Source of the DNA: BJGO01 sp964640655
GTDB taxonomy: Bacteria > Bacteroidota > Bacteroidia > Chitinophagales > UBA10324
DNA: 64,000 bases
Reading direction: 5' to 3'
Assembly (NCBI GenBank): GCA_964640655.1
Contig: CAZXFT010000004.1
Coordinates: forward strand, 110,630 to 174,629
Below, piece after piece: positions 44,055 to 53,402 of this stretch (the first letter of the stretch is position 1; the number at the start of each line of letters is the position of its first letter). The notes under the pieces are model-generated. The model was given only the letters and a program-made list of their open reading frames with translations. It made no database searches and had not been told where the DNA came from. The translations under genes were made by a program, and so were the position numbers.

Positions 44055-44798
44055 TGGAGGGTTTTTCCTAATGTGGTATATTATTTTAGGTTCTGCATTA
44101 TTCTCAACTGCCCCTGTGTTTAACTGATTCATTTCAGATGTTTCATTTTCATTTTCTGATGATACTTCATGCTCTGTATCATCATCTGCTTCGTGATACC
44201 ATTCAGGTAAAGGATCGTTGGCTGGTCCTTGGCGCATAAATATCACAGCCAACAACATTCCGCCTACTAATCCCAGCAAATGTGACTCCCACGATAGGTG
44301 CACTAATTGAGGAAGTATTCCCCAAACTAACCCCCCGTATATCAAAGCGACAGTAAAAGATAGTGCTAACAAACCTTTGTTGCTGCGTAATAATCCGCTG
44401 ATAAACAGAAACGATGCAAGACCATAAACTAAGCCGCTGGCTCCTATGTGGTAACTGTATCTGCCAAATAACCAAACGCCAATCCCATCGAATAACCAAA
44501 TGAGAAAAAAAATTTTATAGGATACGTTCCTATAAAAGTATATGGATGCGGTGCCTAGTAATAACATAGGAACAGCATTGGAAAATAAATGATCCCAATC
44601 AGCGTGTAAAAAAGGACTGAAGATTATACCACGTAATCCTTCAAATGTTCGAGGTTCTATTCCATAGTAAAATAATTCGTGCCCGCTGATACTTTCGTAA
44701 AACTTCGTAACAAGCATGATACTGACAAACAATGCCGGTGAAAAAAAACTGACAAAGAGCTTGGCTTTTTGAATCTTGTGATCGTTACTTGCTTGCAT
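44040..44798 (-). CDS. Rhomboid family intramembrane protease (second copy)
   Basis: A 252-residue protein. The catalytic Ser lies in YHIGASGLVYG and the His in SWESHLLGLVGG. The HADWDHLFSNAVPMLLLG segment matches helix 2 of the family. The last 55 residues are a hydrophilic, acidic tail (DDDTEHEVSSENENETSE) that would lie in the cytoplasm. It overlaps the next gene upstream by one base and is probably translated from the same leftward message. It is clearly distinct in sequence from the rhomboid at 10449-11063. Confidence 0.88.
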   Translation of the reverse strand: MQASNDHKIQKAKLFVSFFSPALFVSIMLVTKFYESISGHELFYYGIEPRTFEGLRGIIFSPFLHADWDHLFSNAVPMLLLGTASIYFYRNVSYKIFFLIWLFDGIGVWLFGRYSYHIGASGLVYGLASFLFISGLLRSNKGLLALSFTVALIYGGLVWGILPQLVHLSWESHLLGLVGGMLLAVIFMRQGPANDPLPEWYHEADDDTEHEVSSENENETSEMNQLNTGAVENNAEPKIIYHIRKNPPSEGT

Positions 44799-45262
44799 TA
44801 TTTACGGCGATTCGGCTCTGGTTCAGGTTCGCGTTTCAATATGGCTAAGATAGTGCAGTTGCTGCCTTCTGATTTACAACTCATACTACTAATCACGGAG
44901 TAAGTGCCGTCGTAGTTCGGTACAAATTCAAGATCAATTAAATCGCTTTCGAGTTGAAGTGTTTCTTTTTCAAACTCTTGTTGTGTGCGACTCTTGTCCA
45001 GTATCTCTATGGAGGCTACGGAAGTTCCTATAGGTGTAATTATCAGTATTACATATTCAAAATCAGAATCAAATGCTTTTTTAAATTCTGATTTTTGATT
45101 ATTTGCTGCTCCGAAATAATCAGTCGATTCTAACTCGTAGTCATCATCTAAATACGGACGAATAGCATCCTTATATTTTTTCTCGATAAATGTTGAGCTG
45201 CAATTTTTAGTTTGTGCCTGTATTATTAAAGGCGCAAAAAGAAAAAAGAGTATAAGTCGCAT
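44798..45262 (-). CDS. Small hypothetical secreted protein
   Basis: A 154-residue protein not recognised. It begins with a signal peptide (MRLILFFLFAPLIIQAQ) and has three cysteines (Cys20, then SMSCKSEGSNC), so a periplasmic location with a disulfide is plausible. The tail is proline/glutamate/arginine rich (KREPEPEPNRRK). It is immediately adjacent to the AsnB-labelled gene (no gap) and overlaps the rhomboid gene by one base, so the three genes form one transcript. Confidence 0.65.
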   Translation of the reverse strand: MRLILFFLFAPLIIQAQTKNCSSTFIEKKYKDAIRPYLDDDYELESTDYFGAANNQKSEFKKAFDSDFEYVILIITPIGTSVASIEILDKSRTQQEFEKETLQLESDLIDLEFVPNYDGTYSVISSMSCKSEGSNCTILAILKREPEPEPNRRK

Positions 45263-46606
45263 TTATGTTTTTTGTTTTTTCTTTTTGGCAGCAGGAAAAA
45301 GAACGTTGTTCAATATCAGTCTGTAACCCGGTGAATTCGGGTGTAGTGACAAATCTGTTGGGGGATCACCAACACGGTGCTCATAATCTTCGGGGTCGTG
45401 ACCACCATAAAATGTCCAGGTGCCAAAGCCATGTGTTCCGTGTATGTATCTGGCTTCGTTGGCAGGTTTACATTCTCCCATAATAGTTACGCTGTTCTTA
45501 ACCACTTCCTTTCTGAATGCTGTTGTTTGACCCATAAATCCTTTGATGGTTTGAGTATGATTTTGACAGAGCATACTTGGAACAGGATCCCACTTGGCAG
45601 AGAACTCAAAGAGAGTGAAGTAATCATCTTTAAAGCTGACGTAACGGTTGCGGGTCTGAGTGGCGTCTATGTTTGAGAATTCGTAGTTCATTGGATTAAC
45701 ATCCAACAGAAATTGCTCAAATGCAAAACACTTATTGAAATCCAGGCGTTGCTGCGCGTTTGGATCGGCAGCGTCGTAATCGAACTGGGCTGCACATATG
45801 TCCACACCTTCAGCAGATAATGAAATGTCATATGAATCCGTTGCGGAGCACATAGCAAACATAAAACCGCCACCAATTACAAATTCCTCTACCTTTTTTG
45901 CAACAGCTAATTTTAATTGAGATACTTTCTTGAATCCCCATTTTGCTGCCATACTTTCATTGAACTTCACTTCATCCTGATACCATTGAGCTTGTGAAAA
46001 AGCAGCATAAAATCGACCATATTGTCCTGTAAAATCTTCGTGATGAAGATGAAGCCAGTCGTATTCAGGTAATTTGTTACTCAACACTTCATCATCATAT
46101 ACAACTTCATAAGGTATTTCGGCATATGTAAGCACCAGCGTAACTGCATCATCCCATGGTTGTTTGGTTTTGGGAGAATATACGGCTACCTTTGGTGCTT
46201 TTTCCAGTTTAACAATGTCCATATTTACTTCAGGGTCACTGATTTGCTTTAAAATGGATTGATATTGTACATCCGGAATAATCTCGAATTTCACTCCACG
46301 GATAACACACTCGCTCTCAAAAGACTTGTCATATATAAATGCAAAACTTCCACCGCGATAATTTAATAACCAATCAACGCTAACACCGCGTGTCAATATC
46401 CAATATGCCACACCATATGATTTAAGATGATCGGTTTGCTTCGTATCCATGGGAATAAGCATTGTACTTGAAAATGCATTTTGTACAGACAGGCTGAATA
46501 ATAATAGAACAGTACAGATGTATTTTTTCTTGCCGTTTGTACAATAACATTTTAAGCCGGTGAGCAAGTCTTTGCTATGATTTAATAAGGAATACTGCGT
46601 ATTCAT
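45263..46606 (-). CDS. Bacteroidota protein family often labelled asparagine synthetase B
   Basis: 447 residues with an N-terminal hydrophobic segment (about 30-47) that is probably a signal or anchor, followed by MLIPMDTKQTDHLKSYGVAYW. It lacks the N-terminal cysteine glutaminase and the SGGxDS pyrophosphatase loop of true AsnB. Instead, KVAVYSPKTKQPWDDAVTLVL, then YDWLHLHHEDFTG and GGFMFAMCSATDSYDI resemble a class I amidotransferase-like flavodoxin fold, with Cys in MCSATD at the nucleophile elbow. The usual database label is therefore misleading. Function unknown; probably periplasmic. Confidence 0.75.
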   Translation of the reverse strand: MNTQYSLLNHSKDLLTGLKCYCTNGKKKYICTVLLLFSLSVQNAFSSTMLIPMDTKQTDHLKSYGVAYWILTRGVSVDWLLNYRGGSFAFIYDKSFESECVIRGVKFEIIPDVQYQSILKQISDPEVNMDIVKLEKAPKVAVYSPKTKQPWDDAVTLVLTYAEIPYEVVYDDEVLSNKLPEYDWLHLHHEDFTGQYGRFYAAFSQAQWYQDEVKFNESMAAKWGFKKVSQLKLAVAKKVEEFVIGGGFMFAMCSATDSYDISLSAEGVDICAAQFDYDAADPNAQQRLDFNKCFAFEQFLLDVNPMNYEFSNIDATQTRNRYVSFKDDYFTLFEFSAKWDPVPSMLCQNHTQTIKGFMGQTTAFRKEVVKNSVTIMGECKPANEARYIHGTHGFGTWTFYGGHDPEDYEHRVGDPPTDLSLHPNSPGYRLILNNVLFPAAKKKKQKT

Positions 46607-46677
46607 ACCAACAAAATTAGCCGATTATTAATTGATGAAATGCTTAACGACGTAGTCGCTTGCTTATGATATTAGTA

Positions 46678-47076
46678 CTATGCTACCGACTTTTTTTGGT
46701 GCAATTCAGGATGATATTTTACAAAGAAGGTCAACCATAATGTTCTGGAAATGCGCATCAGATAGGGTAGAAGAGCTATCAGTGTCAGTGTATTGAAGCC
46801 AAGCCAGTAAAAGGTTCTGTAATCTTGAGTTGACATACCGATTAACAAGATCCAAGCAATAAAAGTGGTAACGCTAACGGCAACTGTCAAGGCATAGCTC
46901 ACATATCCGGTACCCCACCAAAAACCGGTTTCCTTTTCGTATTTCAAATTGCATAATGGGCAGTGTGTGGGCATCTTCATAAACCCTTTGCTGTATGCAG
47001 AGTTAATAAACATTTTGCCGCTGCGGCATTGTGGACATTTGCACTGTAATAGTGAGGTAACTAGAAATTGGCTCAT
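46678..47076 (-). CDS. DUF983 family membrane protein
   Basis: A 132-residue protein with an N-terminal zinc-ribbon (KCPQCRSGKMF, then HCPLCNLKYEKETGFWWGTGY) and two membrane helices after residue 60. This arrangement is the DUF983 family, of unknown function. All four cysteines of the ribbon are present (two CxxC). It lies between a peptidase-like lipoprotein gene and the AsnB-labelled gene on the same strand, with gaps of about 65-70 bases on both sides. Confidence 0.85.
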   Translation of the reverse strand: MSQFLVTSLLQCKCPQCRSGKMFINSAYSKGFMKMPTHCPLCNLKYEKETGFWWGTGYVSYALTVAVSVTTFIAWILLIGMSTQDYRTFYWLGFNTLTLIALLPYLMRISRTLWLTFFVKYHPELHQKKSVA

Positions 47077-47140
47077 ATTATCTGATTGAATGCGAAAGTA
47101 ACTGATAGTTCAAAACCGGATTGTACCATAAGTTACAAAT

Positions 47141-48895
47141 TTAACGGAGCATGACATCAGCTATGAATGGTACCGGTGCAGAGCCATAACTTAGAAACTG
47201 CTCGTGAAAAGTTTTGAGTTGGAATCTATTGCCTTTCAGTTTTTTCAGTTTTTCTCTCAGCTCATATATCTCTGTAAAACCTGTAAAGTATGAACATAAT
47301 TGCACCTGTGTTAAAGTGGCGCGTTTCCATTTACCGTCAGCTTCGGCTTGTTGTTGAAATGCTTCCTGTGTCATTAATTTTTTTGCTTCAGCCTCACTCA
47401 TATTCAAACACTGAATGGAGTAATCGAGAATGGTATTCATTACGGAGCGTAGATGCCACTTGTAATACATAAACCATAACTCCGGAGCATTGTTGCCATA
47501 ACCTTCTTCGAGCATCATACGCTCACCATATACAGCCCAACCTTCAACCATAGCTCCATTACCGAATATACTTTTTATCAATGAAGGAGACTGATTGGCA
47601 TAAACTAATTGAGTATAATGACCGGGAATGGCTTCATGAATATTCAATATTTGCAGTAAGAAATCATTGTATTCGCGCAAATAACTCTCGGCCTGTGCCG
47701 CACTGTAGTTGGTAAGCAGGGATACATTGTAATAGGTCTTGCCATCCTTATTAAAAGGTCCGGGATCATTGATGCTGGCTCCGGCACCACCGCCTTCCAT
47801 ATAGGGAGGGGTCTGTCTGACTACCAATGGTTTCGTTGGGTCGAGGTGCAGAATCTGTTTCTCATTGATGAACTTTTCGAGTTCAGGTATTTGCTTTTGG
47901 ATAGTTTGTAAAAAAGAATCTCTGTGACAATGTGAAAGTGATAGTCTTTCTATCATCATTGCTACAGCCGACAGTCGGTTTTCAGGAACGGGCTTTCTGC
48001 CAAAATATTTACCCCATAACTGATTAGTGATTTTAAACATCGTATCTTGAATTTCAGCTTTGCGTTTAAGAGCAATTTTATAAATCTCTTCAGCGCTATA
48101 CGATGATTGAATTTCATACTTAAATTTTTGTTCAAATAATTCTTTGCCTATTCGGAAGTCTCTTTTTTCTGAAGAATTACTTTGACCGGAATCAAGTACT
48201 CTGAGATGAGAAATGTAATTATCTATACTTTTTAGAGCATTGTTCAATCCTTGTTGTAACGAGTTTTTTATCTCATCATTCAAATTTGCCTTTGCAATTG
48301 AATCAGGAATTAATTGAGTAAAAATGTATTTACTGCCCTCGTTCTGAATAATGGCTAATTGTAAATGTTCAGCTGTTGGATTTTCAATTTGACTTAGAGC
48401 ATTTTCAAAATATGCAGGTACCTGTTGCAGACGCTTATTTACTAAAGAGAGCTTATGTTCAAGCGATGCTTTTGGATTATTTAATACCAAATCAAAGCCT
48501 TCACCAACATTGTATTCTGCCGGATTCCACATATAACTTTTAAACGTGTTACACTGCCACTCATAATAATTGAAGTGATTTAACAACAAGTCTTTATCCA
48601 TTTTTTGAGACTCCGTTAAAGCAGAATCAGGAAATGCAGCTAACGAGTCTTTCCATATTTTATACTGTTTCAACTTAAGCTCACGACGCTGGATATTATT
48701 AATTTCCAGTGTAGAATCATCGTTGTGTAATCCGATTGCCAGTGCCCATGATGGATTAATTTTTAAAAAATCAGTAACAACCTGTTCGCTGAAGGATTGA
48801 AAGGAATCGTTGATGTTACCGGAATTGTTATGGTTCACTTTACACGAAGTTGTCATGAGTAAAAGTAGAATTAAGGAAGGATAAAGAAATTTCAT
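47141..48895 (-). CDS. DUF885 family metallopeptidase-like lipoprotein
   Basis: A 584-residue protein. The N-terminus FLYPSLILLLLMTTSCKVN is a lipoprotein signal with the Cys in the lipobox. The zinc motif HEAIPGHYTQ (HExxxGH type) lies at about residue 416-425, and VEGWAVYGERMMLEEGYG follows, supplying the third ligand region. DUF885 proteins are distant relatives of M32/M3 peptidases. It should act on peptides at the periplasmic face of a membrane, but no substrate is known. It is 20 bases downstream of the Sua5 gene. Confidence 0.85.
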   Translation of the reverse strand: MKFLYPSLILLLLMTTSCKVNHNNSGNINDSFQSFSEQVVTDFLKINPSWALAIGLHNDDSTLEINNIQRRELKLKQYKIWKDSLAAFPDSALTESQKMDKDLLLNHFNYYEWQCNTFKSYMWNPAEYNVGEGFDLVLNNPKASLEHKLSLVNKRLQQVPAYFENALSQIENPTAEHLQLAIIQNEGSKYIFTQLIPDSIAKANLNDEIKNSLQQGLNNALKSIDNYISHLRVLDSGQSNSSEKRDFRIGKELFEQKFKYEIQSSYSAEEIYKIALKRKAEIQDTMFKITNQLWGKYFGRKPVPENRLSAVAMMIERLSLSHCHRDSFLQTIQKQIPELEKFINEKQILHLDPTKPLVVRQTPPYMEGGGAGASINDPGPFNKDGKTYYNVSLLTNYSAAQAESYLREYNDFLLQILNIHEAIPGHYTQLVYANQSPSLIKSIFGNGAMVEGWAVYGERMMLEEGYGNNAPELWFMYYKWHLRSVMNTILDYSIQCLNMSEAEAKKLMTQEAFQQQAEADGKWKRATLTQVQLCSYFTGFTEIYELREKLKKLKGNRFQLKTFHEQFLSYGSAPVPFIADVMLR

Positions 48896-48915
48896 TGTAG
48901 TGTTTTATTGTGAAT

Positions 48916-49893
48916 TTATTCAGTAGGGTTTGTATGTAGGATTTTATTCAGTCTGTTTCTAATTGTGGCGTTCCAATGAGCATCTGGAATTTCAGGAAGA
49001 TATAGCCACGCTTTTTTTACATTTAACTGATCTAAAAAAAACATGGTCTTGTATAAACGAGCGGCTATTTGCTCCGGCTTTGATAATGATCCTAATGAAA
49101 TACATCTTTCTTGTAATTGCACATCGAAGTATTCATCAACAGTAATTAACGATTCATCATCTCTAATTTTAATTTGATTTAACTCAGATATCTCGGTTAA
49201 GGGAGTATTTGGAGCATAATGTTTGTAACGTGCTCCGGGAGTAGTTTGCACAGCAGTTCCATATTGTATTGTTGCCTTGATACCTGAATTTAATAGAACG
49301 TCGGCAATTTCGCCGGGACCTATCACACCAGGACGAAGAATGGTTACGTTATCATTTTGCACCTGAATAATTGTTGACTCAATTCCATTTCTGCATTCAC
49401 CACCATCAATTACACCATCAATTTTTTCACCTATATCACGAATGACCATTTCGGAATTTACAGCGCTGTATTTACCCGAAGTATTTGCTGATGGCGCAGC
49501 AAGAGGTTTATTGATTTGTAATAGTAATGCTAGAAACAATGGATGAGCCGGAACACGAGCTACCACGGAATTACGTCCTCCAGTGGCAGGGAGTAATGGT
49601 GAATTGTCTTTAAGAGGCAGTAGCATACTAAGAGGTCCGGGACAGAAATGCTCCAATAGAGTTTCCTCTGTTTTGCTGAGAGTATTTACATATTCCGCTA
49701 TTTGTTTAACAGAATAGAAATGACAGATTAATGGATTATCCTTGGGACGTTGTTTTATGTTATAAATGCGTTCAACTGCATTGCTGTTTTCTGCAACACA
49801 AGCTAAGCCATAAACTGTTTCCGTTGGTAAAGCCACCACACCACCTGATAATAGAATGCTTAAGGCTTCTTGCTCGTTAATGACTTTTTTCAT
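48916..49893 (-). CDS. L-threonylcarbamoyladenylate synthase (Sua5/TsaC type)
   Basis: A 325-residue enzyme that makes threonylcarbamoyl-AMP from threonine, bicarbonate and ATP for the t6A modification of tRNAs. The YrdC domain (1-205) has PTETVYGLACVAENSNAVERIYNIKQRPKDNP, then PLAAPSANTSGKYSAV and IESTIIQVQNDNVTILRPG. The extra C-terminal Sua5 domain is present (ARYKHYAPNTPL, about 225-325). The length matches Sua5 rather than short TsaC. Its start overlaps the AlkB-type gene by 17 bases. Confidence 0.93.
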   Translation of the reverse strand: MKKVINEQEALSILLSGGVVALPTETVYGLACVAENSNAVERIYNIKQRPKDNPLICHFYSVKQIAEYVNTLSKTEETLLEHFCPGPLSMLLPLKDNSPLLPATGGRNSVVARVPAHPLFLALLLQINKPLAAPSANTSGKYSAVNSEMVIRDIGEKIDGVIDGGECRNGIESTIIQVQNDNVTILRPGVIGPGEIADVLLNSGIKATIQYGTAVQTTPGARYKHYAPNTPLTEISELNQIKIRDDESLITVDEYFDVQLQERCISLGSLSKPEQIAARLYKTMFFLDQLNVKKAWLYLPEIPDAHWNATIRNRLNKILHTNPTE

Positions 49894-50908
49894 CAGATAA
49901 TGCAGTGCTTGCCTTGATGCGTGGATGAATCAACTTGAACCAAAGCGGAGGAATAAGTACATAATAAAAGCATCCAAAGTATCCATAAGGCAATACGGGA
50001 CTTTCCTCATAAGAAATTAATGTGTGATATGGCTTTGATGCATAGTAATGATGATCGGCGTGGCGTGAGAGTTCAATTAAATTATACCTGCTAAAAGTGA
50101 AATCTGATTGCCAGCTGTGAATGGCAGTTACCCTTTGTCCTTCCTTACGTATCAGTCCGTAATGCTCTATGTAGTTGACATATTCCAGTAAAGCAATTGC
50201 AGTAAAAGAACAGACAAGATATGCTATCAATACCTTCATAGAAATAAAATATAATAAAGAGCATATGATAACCTCTGCCAAAGAAGATCGAAGTACAAAG
50301 TTGTTCAGGTTTAATGCATTTTGATTGTTTTTTTGCAAACGTTCTTTTTCTAATTGCCATGCACTCACGTATTGACCAGGTATAGTCCTGAACAGAAACC
50401 GATAATAATTCTCGCCATACAGCGCAGTGGCAGGATCGCGCGGTGTACCAACATGCTTATGATGTCCACGGATGTGTTCCACAAAAAAATGAGCATAATT
50501 GACCAATGTGAGGTTGATGATTCCAAACAAACGATAAGCATACTGTTTACGATGAATAAGTTCATGAGCGTTAACAATTCCTATCTGACCGGCATATAAA
50601 CCTGTTGCCACAGCGGCACTAAGAATAAACCATGATTGCACGGTACAGGTGTAAACCCCATACAACAAACTGAAAATGGCAACGATATGCGTTATGGCTT
50701 GCCAGATAATAACCATATCCGGTGCTGTGCCTTCTATATGATTGTCTTTCTTGTCTTCCTGACCGAAAAAACGTTCAATGAAAATCATAATAATTAAGCC
50801 ATAAACTAAATTCAGAAAGGTATAATATTCACCAAGCAAGTTACCGGTCACCACTAATATGAGTGGTTGCGTACTCAGTGTATAGTATAAAATTTTCCTG
50901 TATTCCAT
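49877..50908 (-). CDS. AlkB-type alkane 1-monooxygenase/fatty acid hydroxylase
   Basis: A 343-residue membrane di-iron oxygenase. The three histidine boxes of AlkB are intact: NAHELIHR (HExxH), HIRGHHKHVGT (HxxxHH) and RHADHHYY (HxxHH), along with VNYIEHYGL. About six membrane helices are visible. True AlkB uses rubredoxin electrons to hydroxylate terminal methyl groups of alkanes, but related Bacteroidota proteins may hydroxylate lipids, so substrate is open. No rubredoxin gene is nearby. It overlaps the Sua5 gene by 17 bases. Confidence 0.88.
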   Translation of the reverse strand: MEYRKILYYTLSTQPLILVVTGNLLGEYYTFLNLVYGLIIMIFIERFFGQEDKKDNHIEGTAPDMVIIWQAITHIVAIFSLLYGVYTCTVQSWFILSAAVATGLYAGQIGIVNAHELIHRKQYAYRLFGIINLTLVNYAHFFVEHIRGHHKHVGTPRDPATALYGENYYRFLFRTIPGQYVSAWQLEKERLQKNNQNALNLNNFVLRSSLAEVIICSLLYFISMKVLIAYLVCSFTAIALLEYVNYIEHYGLIRKEGQRVTAIHSWQSDFTFSRYNLIELSRHADHHYYASKPYHTLISYEESPVLPYGYFGCFYYVLIPPLWFKLIHPRIKASTALSDEKSH

Positions 50909-50962
50909 TTGGTATTAAAAATATTTAGTAAACTTACAAGAACCCAAAAACACTTTTTACTT

Positions 50963-52720
50963 ATGACAAGAATTTTCCTGTATATAATTGGCCTGATTGC
51001 GATACATTCAGAATTATTTGCACAGTGTCCCGGATGTGCTATCAATACCTCTTACACATCACCCGGCATATACCCGAATATTTTGCCTGATGGTACTCAG
51101 AATCAACCATACGATGAGGATGTAACCTTTGTAATGTTTACAGACACAATGGGTTTTGATGTAAATTATTTTAAAATTAATGGAATCAGTGGCTTACCTC
51201 TCGGACTTGTTTATGAATGCAATAATATTTCTAACGGCTGTCAATACAATCCACAAACGAGTATTTATGGATGTGTGAAAGTCTGTGGTACGCCTGTCCA
51301 GACAGGTACTTTTACTGCAGCAGTGAGTGTAACAGCCAATCTCGATGTTGTTGGAGATCAAAACAGCACTATTAATATTCCTATAACGATATATCCTGCA
51401 ACGGGGGGTAATACCGGATTTAATTTTACTCCTGCATCAGCGTGCGGTTCGGCAGAGGTAACATTTCAAGGTTTAATCAACAACCCAACTTATATCAACA
51501 CTTACAACTGGGACTTTGGAAATGGTAGTATCTCAGGTATACAGAATCCTGAAGTTCAGAGTTATGATACCGCAGGAACTTATTATGTATCTCTGCAAAC
51601 CCAATTTTCTGTCTATTCACTCTCATCTTTGACTGTGAGTGGTGTAAATAATAACTGGTGCGGCGACGTTGAAGAACCCAATCTTTTTGGCTGTACGGGT
51701 TCCCCTGATTTATATGTTGTTCTCTCTGATGCAAGCAGCAATGTTGTATATACATCATCTACCATAGACAATGTTAATTCTGCAACCTGGAACAACATTA
51801 ATATACCCCTGAGCAACCCACCTTATTCATTCACCATCTGGGATGAAGATGTTATTTCTCCAAATGATATATTGGGAACATTTAGTTTTAATCCTGTAGA
51901 TACAGGTACATTCAATTACAGCGGTAACGGAACTTCAGGAAATTATAACATTAGCACGCAGGTTGTGACAACGTTTAATAGCGTTGATTCTGTTGTTATT
52001 CATCCATTCCCCGAAATGCCTGTAATCACTGTTTTAGGAAACGATACCATTTGCACCGGCGATTCGGTTCAGCTGAAAGCTTGGTCGGTAGATGCACAAT
52101 CTTATACCTGGTATCAGGCAGATGTAATCATAGCCGGGGCCACAGACTCTTTGTTGCAAGTGTATTCCTCTGGAATTTTCAAAGCGGAAGCCATCAACGA
52201 ATTTGGGTGCTCAACATACTCATTAGAGCAAACTATTACTCAACAACCACCACTGCCTAATATTAACTTTACCATTAATGGCAACACATTGACCACTTTT
52301 CTTACCGGATATAATTTCCAGTGGACATTAAATGGCAACGATATCAGTGGCGCCACCAATAACACGCATAGCATCACTCAACAGGGTTCATATGCACTGC
52401 GTGCCTGTGATAACTTTGGATGCTGCAGAACATCTGATGCATTAACACTCACCCCGGTATCGGTTTCAACAATTCACAGCGGCTCTGATATTCGCGTTTA
52501 TCCAAACCCTACTAATAGTATTTTGAATATTGATATGACAAATATTGATCAAAACATTTCGATTGAATTGTATGATTTAACCGGTAGGGTAGTTTTAAGT
52601 GAAGTGAATAATCAAAACACTGCAGCAATAGATGTTAGTCATTTAGCAGGAGGTATGTACATGCTTCGAATTGTTGCTGATTCAGGAATTTACAATCAGA
52701 GAGTAGTGATTGATAAATAA
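50963..52720 (+). CDS. Secreted protein with PKD and C2-like domains and T9SS type A tail
   Basis: 585 residues from the ATG at 50963, which gives the signal peptide TRIFLYIIGLIAIHSELFAQ; a TTG 54 bases earlier was rejected. A cysteine-rich region (QCPGCAIN) and a Put_Ig-like segment (about 60-155) lead to a PKD unit (NWDFGNGSISGIQNPEVQSY). A C2-like beta sandwich follows (about 215-300, with SPDLYVVLSDASSN and TIWDEDVISPNDILG, Asp-rich and possibly calcium-binding). It ends with the type A tail starting IRVYPNPTNSILNID. Probably a cell-surface protein. Confidence 0.85.
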   Translation: MTRIFLYIIGLIAIHSELFAQCPGCAINTSYTSPGIYPNILPDGTQNQPYDEDVTFVMFTDTMGFDVNYFKINGISGLPLGLVYECNNISNGCQYNPQTSIYGCVKVCGTPVQTGTFTAAVSVTANLDVVGDQNSTINIPITIYPATGGNTGFNFTPASACGSAEVTFQGLINNPTYINTYNWDFGNGSISGIQNPEVQSYDTAGTYYVSLQTQFSVYSLSSLTVSGVNNNWCGDVEEPNLFGCTGSPDLYVVLSDASSNVVYTSSTIDNVNSATWNNINIPLSNPPYSFTIWDEDVISPNDILGTFSFNPVDTGTFNYSGNGTSGNYNISTQVVTTFNSVDSVVIHPFPEMPVITVLGNDTICTGDSVQLKAWSVDAQSYTWYQADVIIAGATDSLLQVYSSGIFKAEAINEFGCSTYSLEQTITQQPPLPNINFTINGNTLTTFLTGYNFQWTLNGNDISGATNNTHSITQQGSYALRACDNFGCCRTSDALTLTPVSVSTIHSGSDIRVYPNPTNSILNIDMTNIDQNISIELYDLTGRVVLSEVNNQNTAAIDVSHLAGGMYMLRIVADSGIYNQRVVIDK

Positions 52721-53344
52721 TTATAATCTGGAAATTACCTTTAGAATTTCAGAAGCCGACTGCACGATGTAGTCGGCTTCTTTTATTTCGTTACCACCAT
52801 ATCCATATGCACATCCTATACTAATTATGCTATTGTCTTTTGCAGCTTGAACGTCATGTATGCGATCACCAATCATAGTATGAAACGGAGCTGATAGATC
52901 TTGATTAATCAGTTCAGCAACCATCCTTGATTTGGTATCCAGATTAGATTTTGGTAAACGGATAAAATTGAAGTAAACACCAATATCTGTTTTGTTAAAA
53001 ACAGCCTGTTGATATTCGCTCACGGCATTGCTGCATAGTGCTATCTGAAATTGTTGTTCCTTAAGCTCTTTCAAAAGATGTATAACACCATCGAACAGTA
53101 CACCACTGTTTATGATATGATTTACTTCAAGGTCAATCATTTGTTTTCTGACAATATCAAAATCCTCGTTAATGCTATGTTTTAGTAACCAACTCTTAAA
53201 ATATTGTTCAGGCTCACCGACTAATTTCATCACTTCGGTATCACCCGGATATGGTCTATTATTTTTCATAAAAAATGTCTCGCAAGCAGGTATAAATGCT
53301 GATGCAGTATTAAACAGTGTTCCGTCTAAATCAAATATTATCAA
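52721..53344 (-). CDS. HAD-superfamily phosphatase (phosphoglycolate phosphatase-like)
   Basis: A 207-residue protein. Motif I is MIIFDLDGTLFNTASAF, motif II is ALCSNAVSEY, and motif III/IV is MIGDRIHDVQAAKDN. A four-helix cap lies between about 15 and 80, as in Gph/PGMB-type enzymes. The substrate may be a phosphoglycolate or a sugar phosphate. Its stop is immediately next to the stop of the T9SS protein at 52720, with no bases between. Confidence 0.86.
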   Translation of the reverse strand: MIIFDLDGTLFNTASAFIPACETFFMKNNRPYPGDTEVMKLVGEPEQYFKSWLLKHSINEDFDIVRKQMIDLEVNHIINSGVLFDGVIHLLKELKEQQFQIALCSNAVSEYQQAVFNKTDIGVYFNFIRLPKSNLDTKSRMVAELINQDLSAPFHTMIGDRIHDVQAAKDNSIISIGCAYGYGGNEIKEADYIVQSASEILKVISRL

Positions 53345-53402
53345 GCTGTAGGATTTTAATTTACCAATATTAATTCTACTTTTAATCCTAATTCGAAACC
53401 TA

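Noticed and set aside
45265..45676. Plus-strand frames opposite the AsnB-labelled gene
   Set aside because: They mirror a conserved minus-strand coding region and lack any domain.
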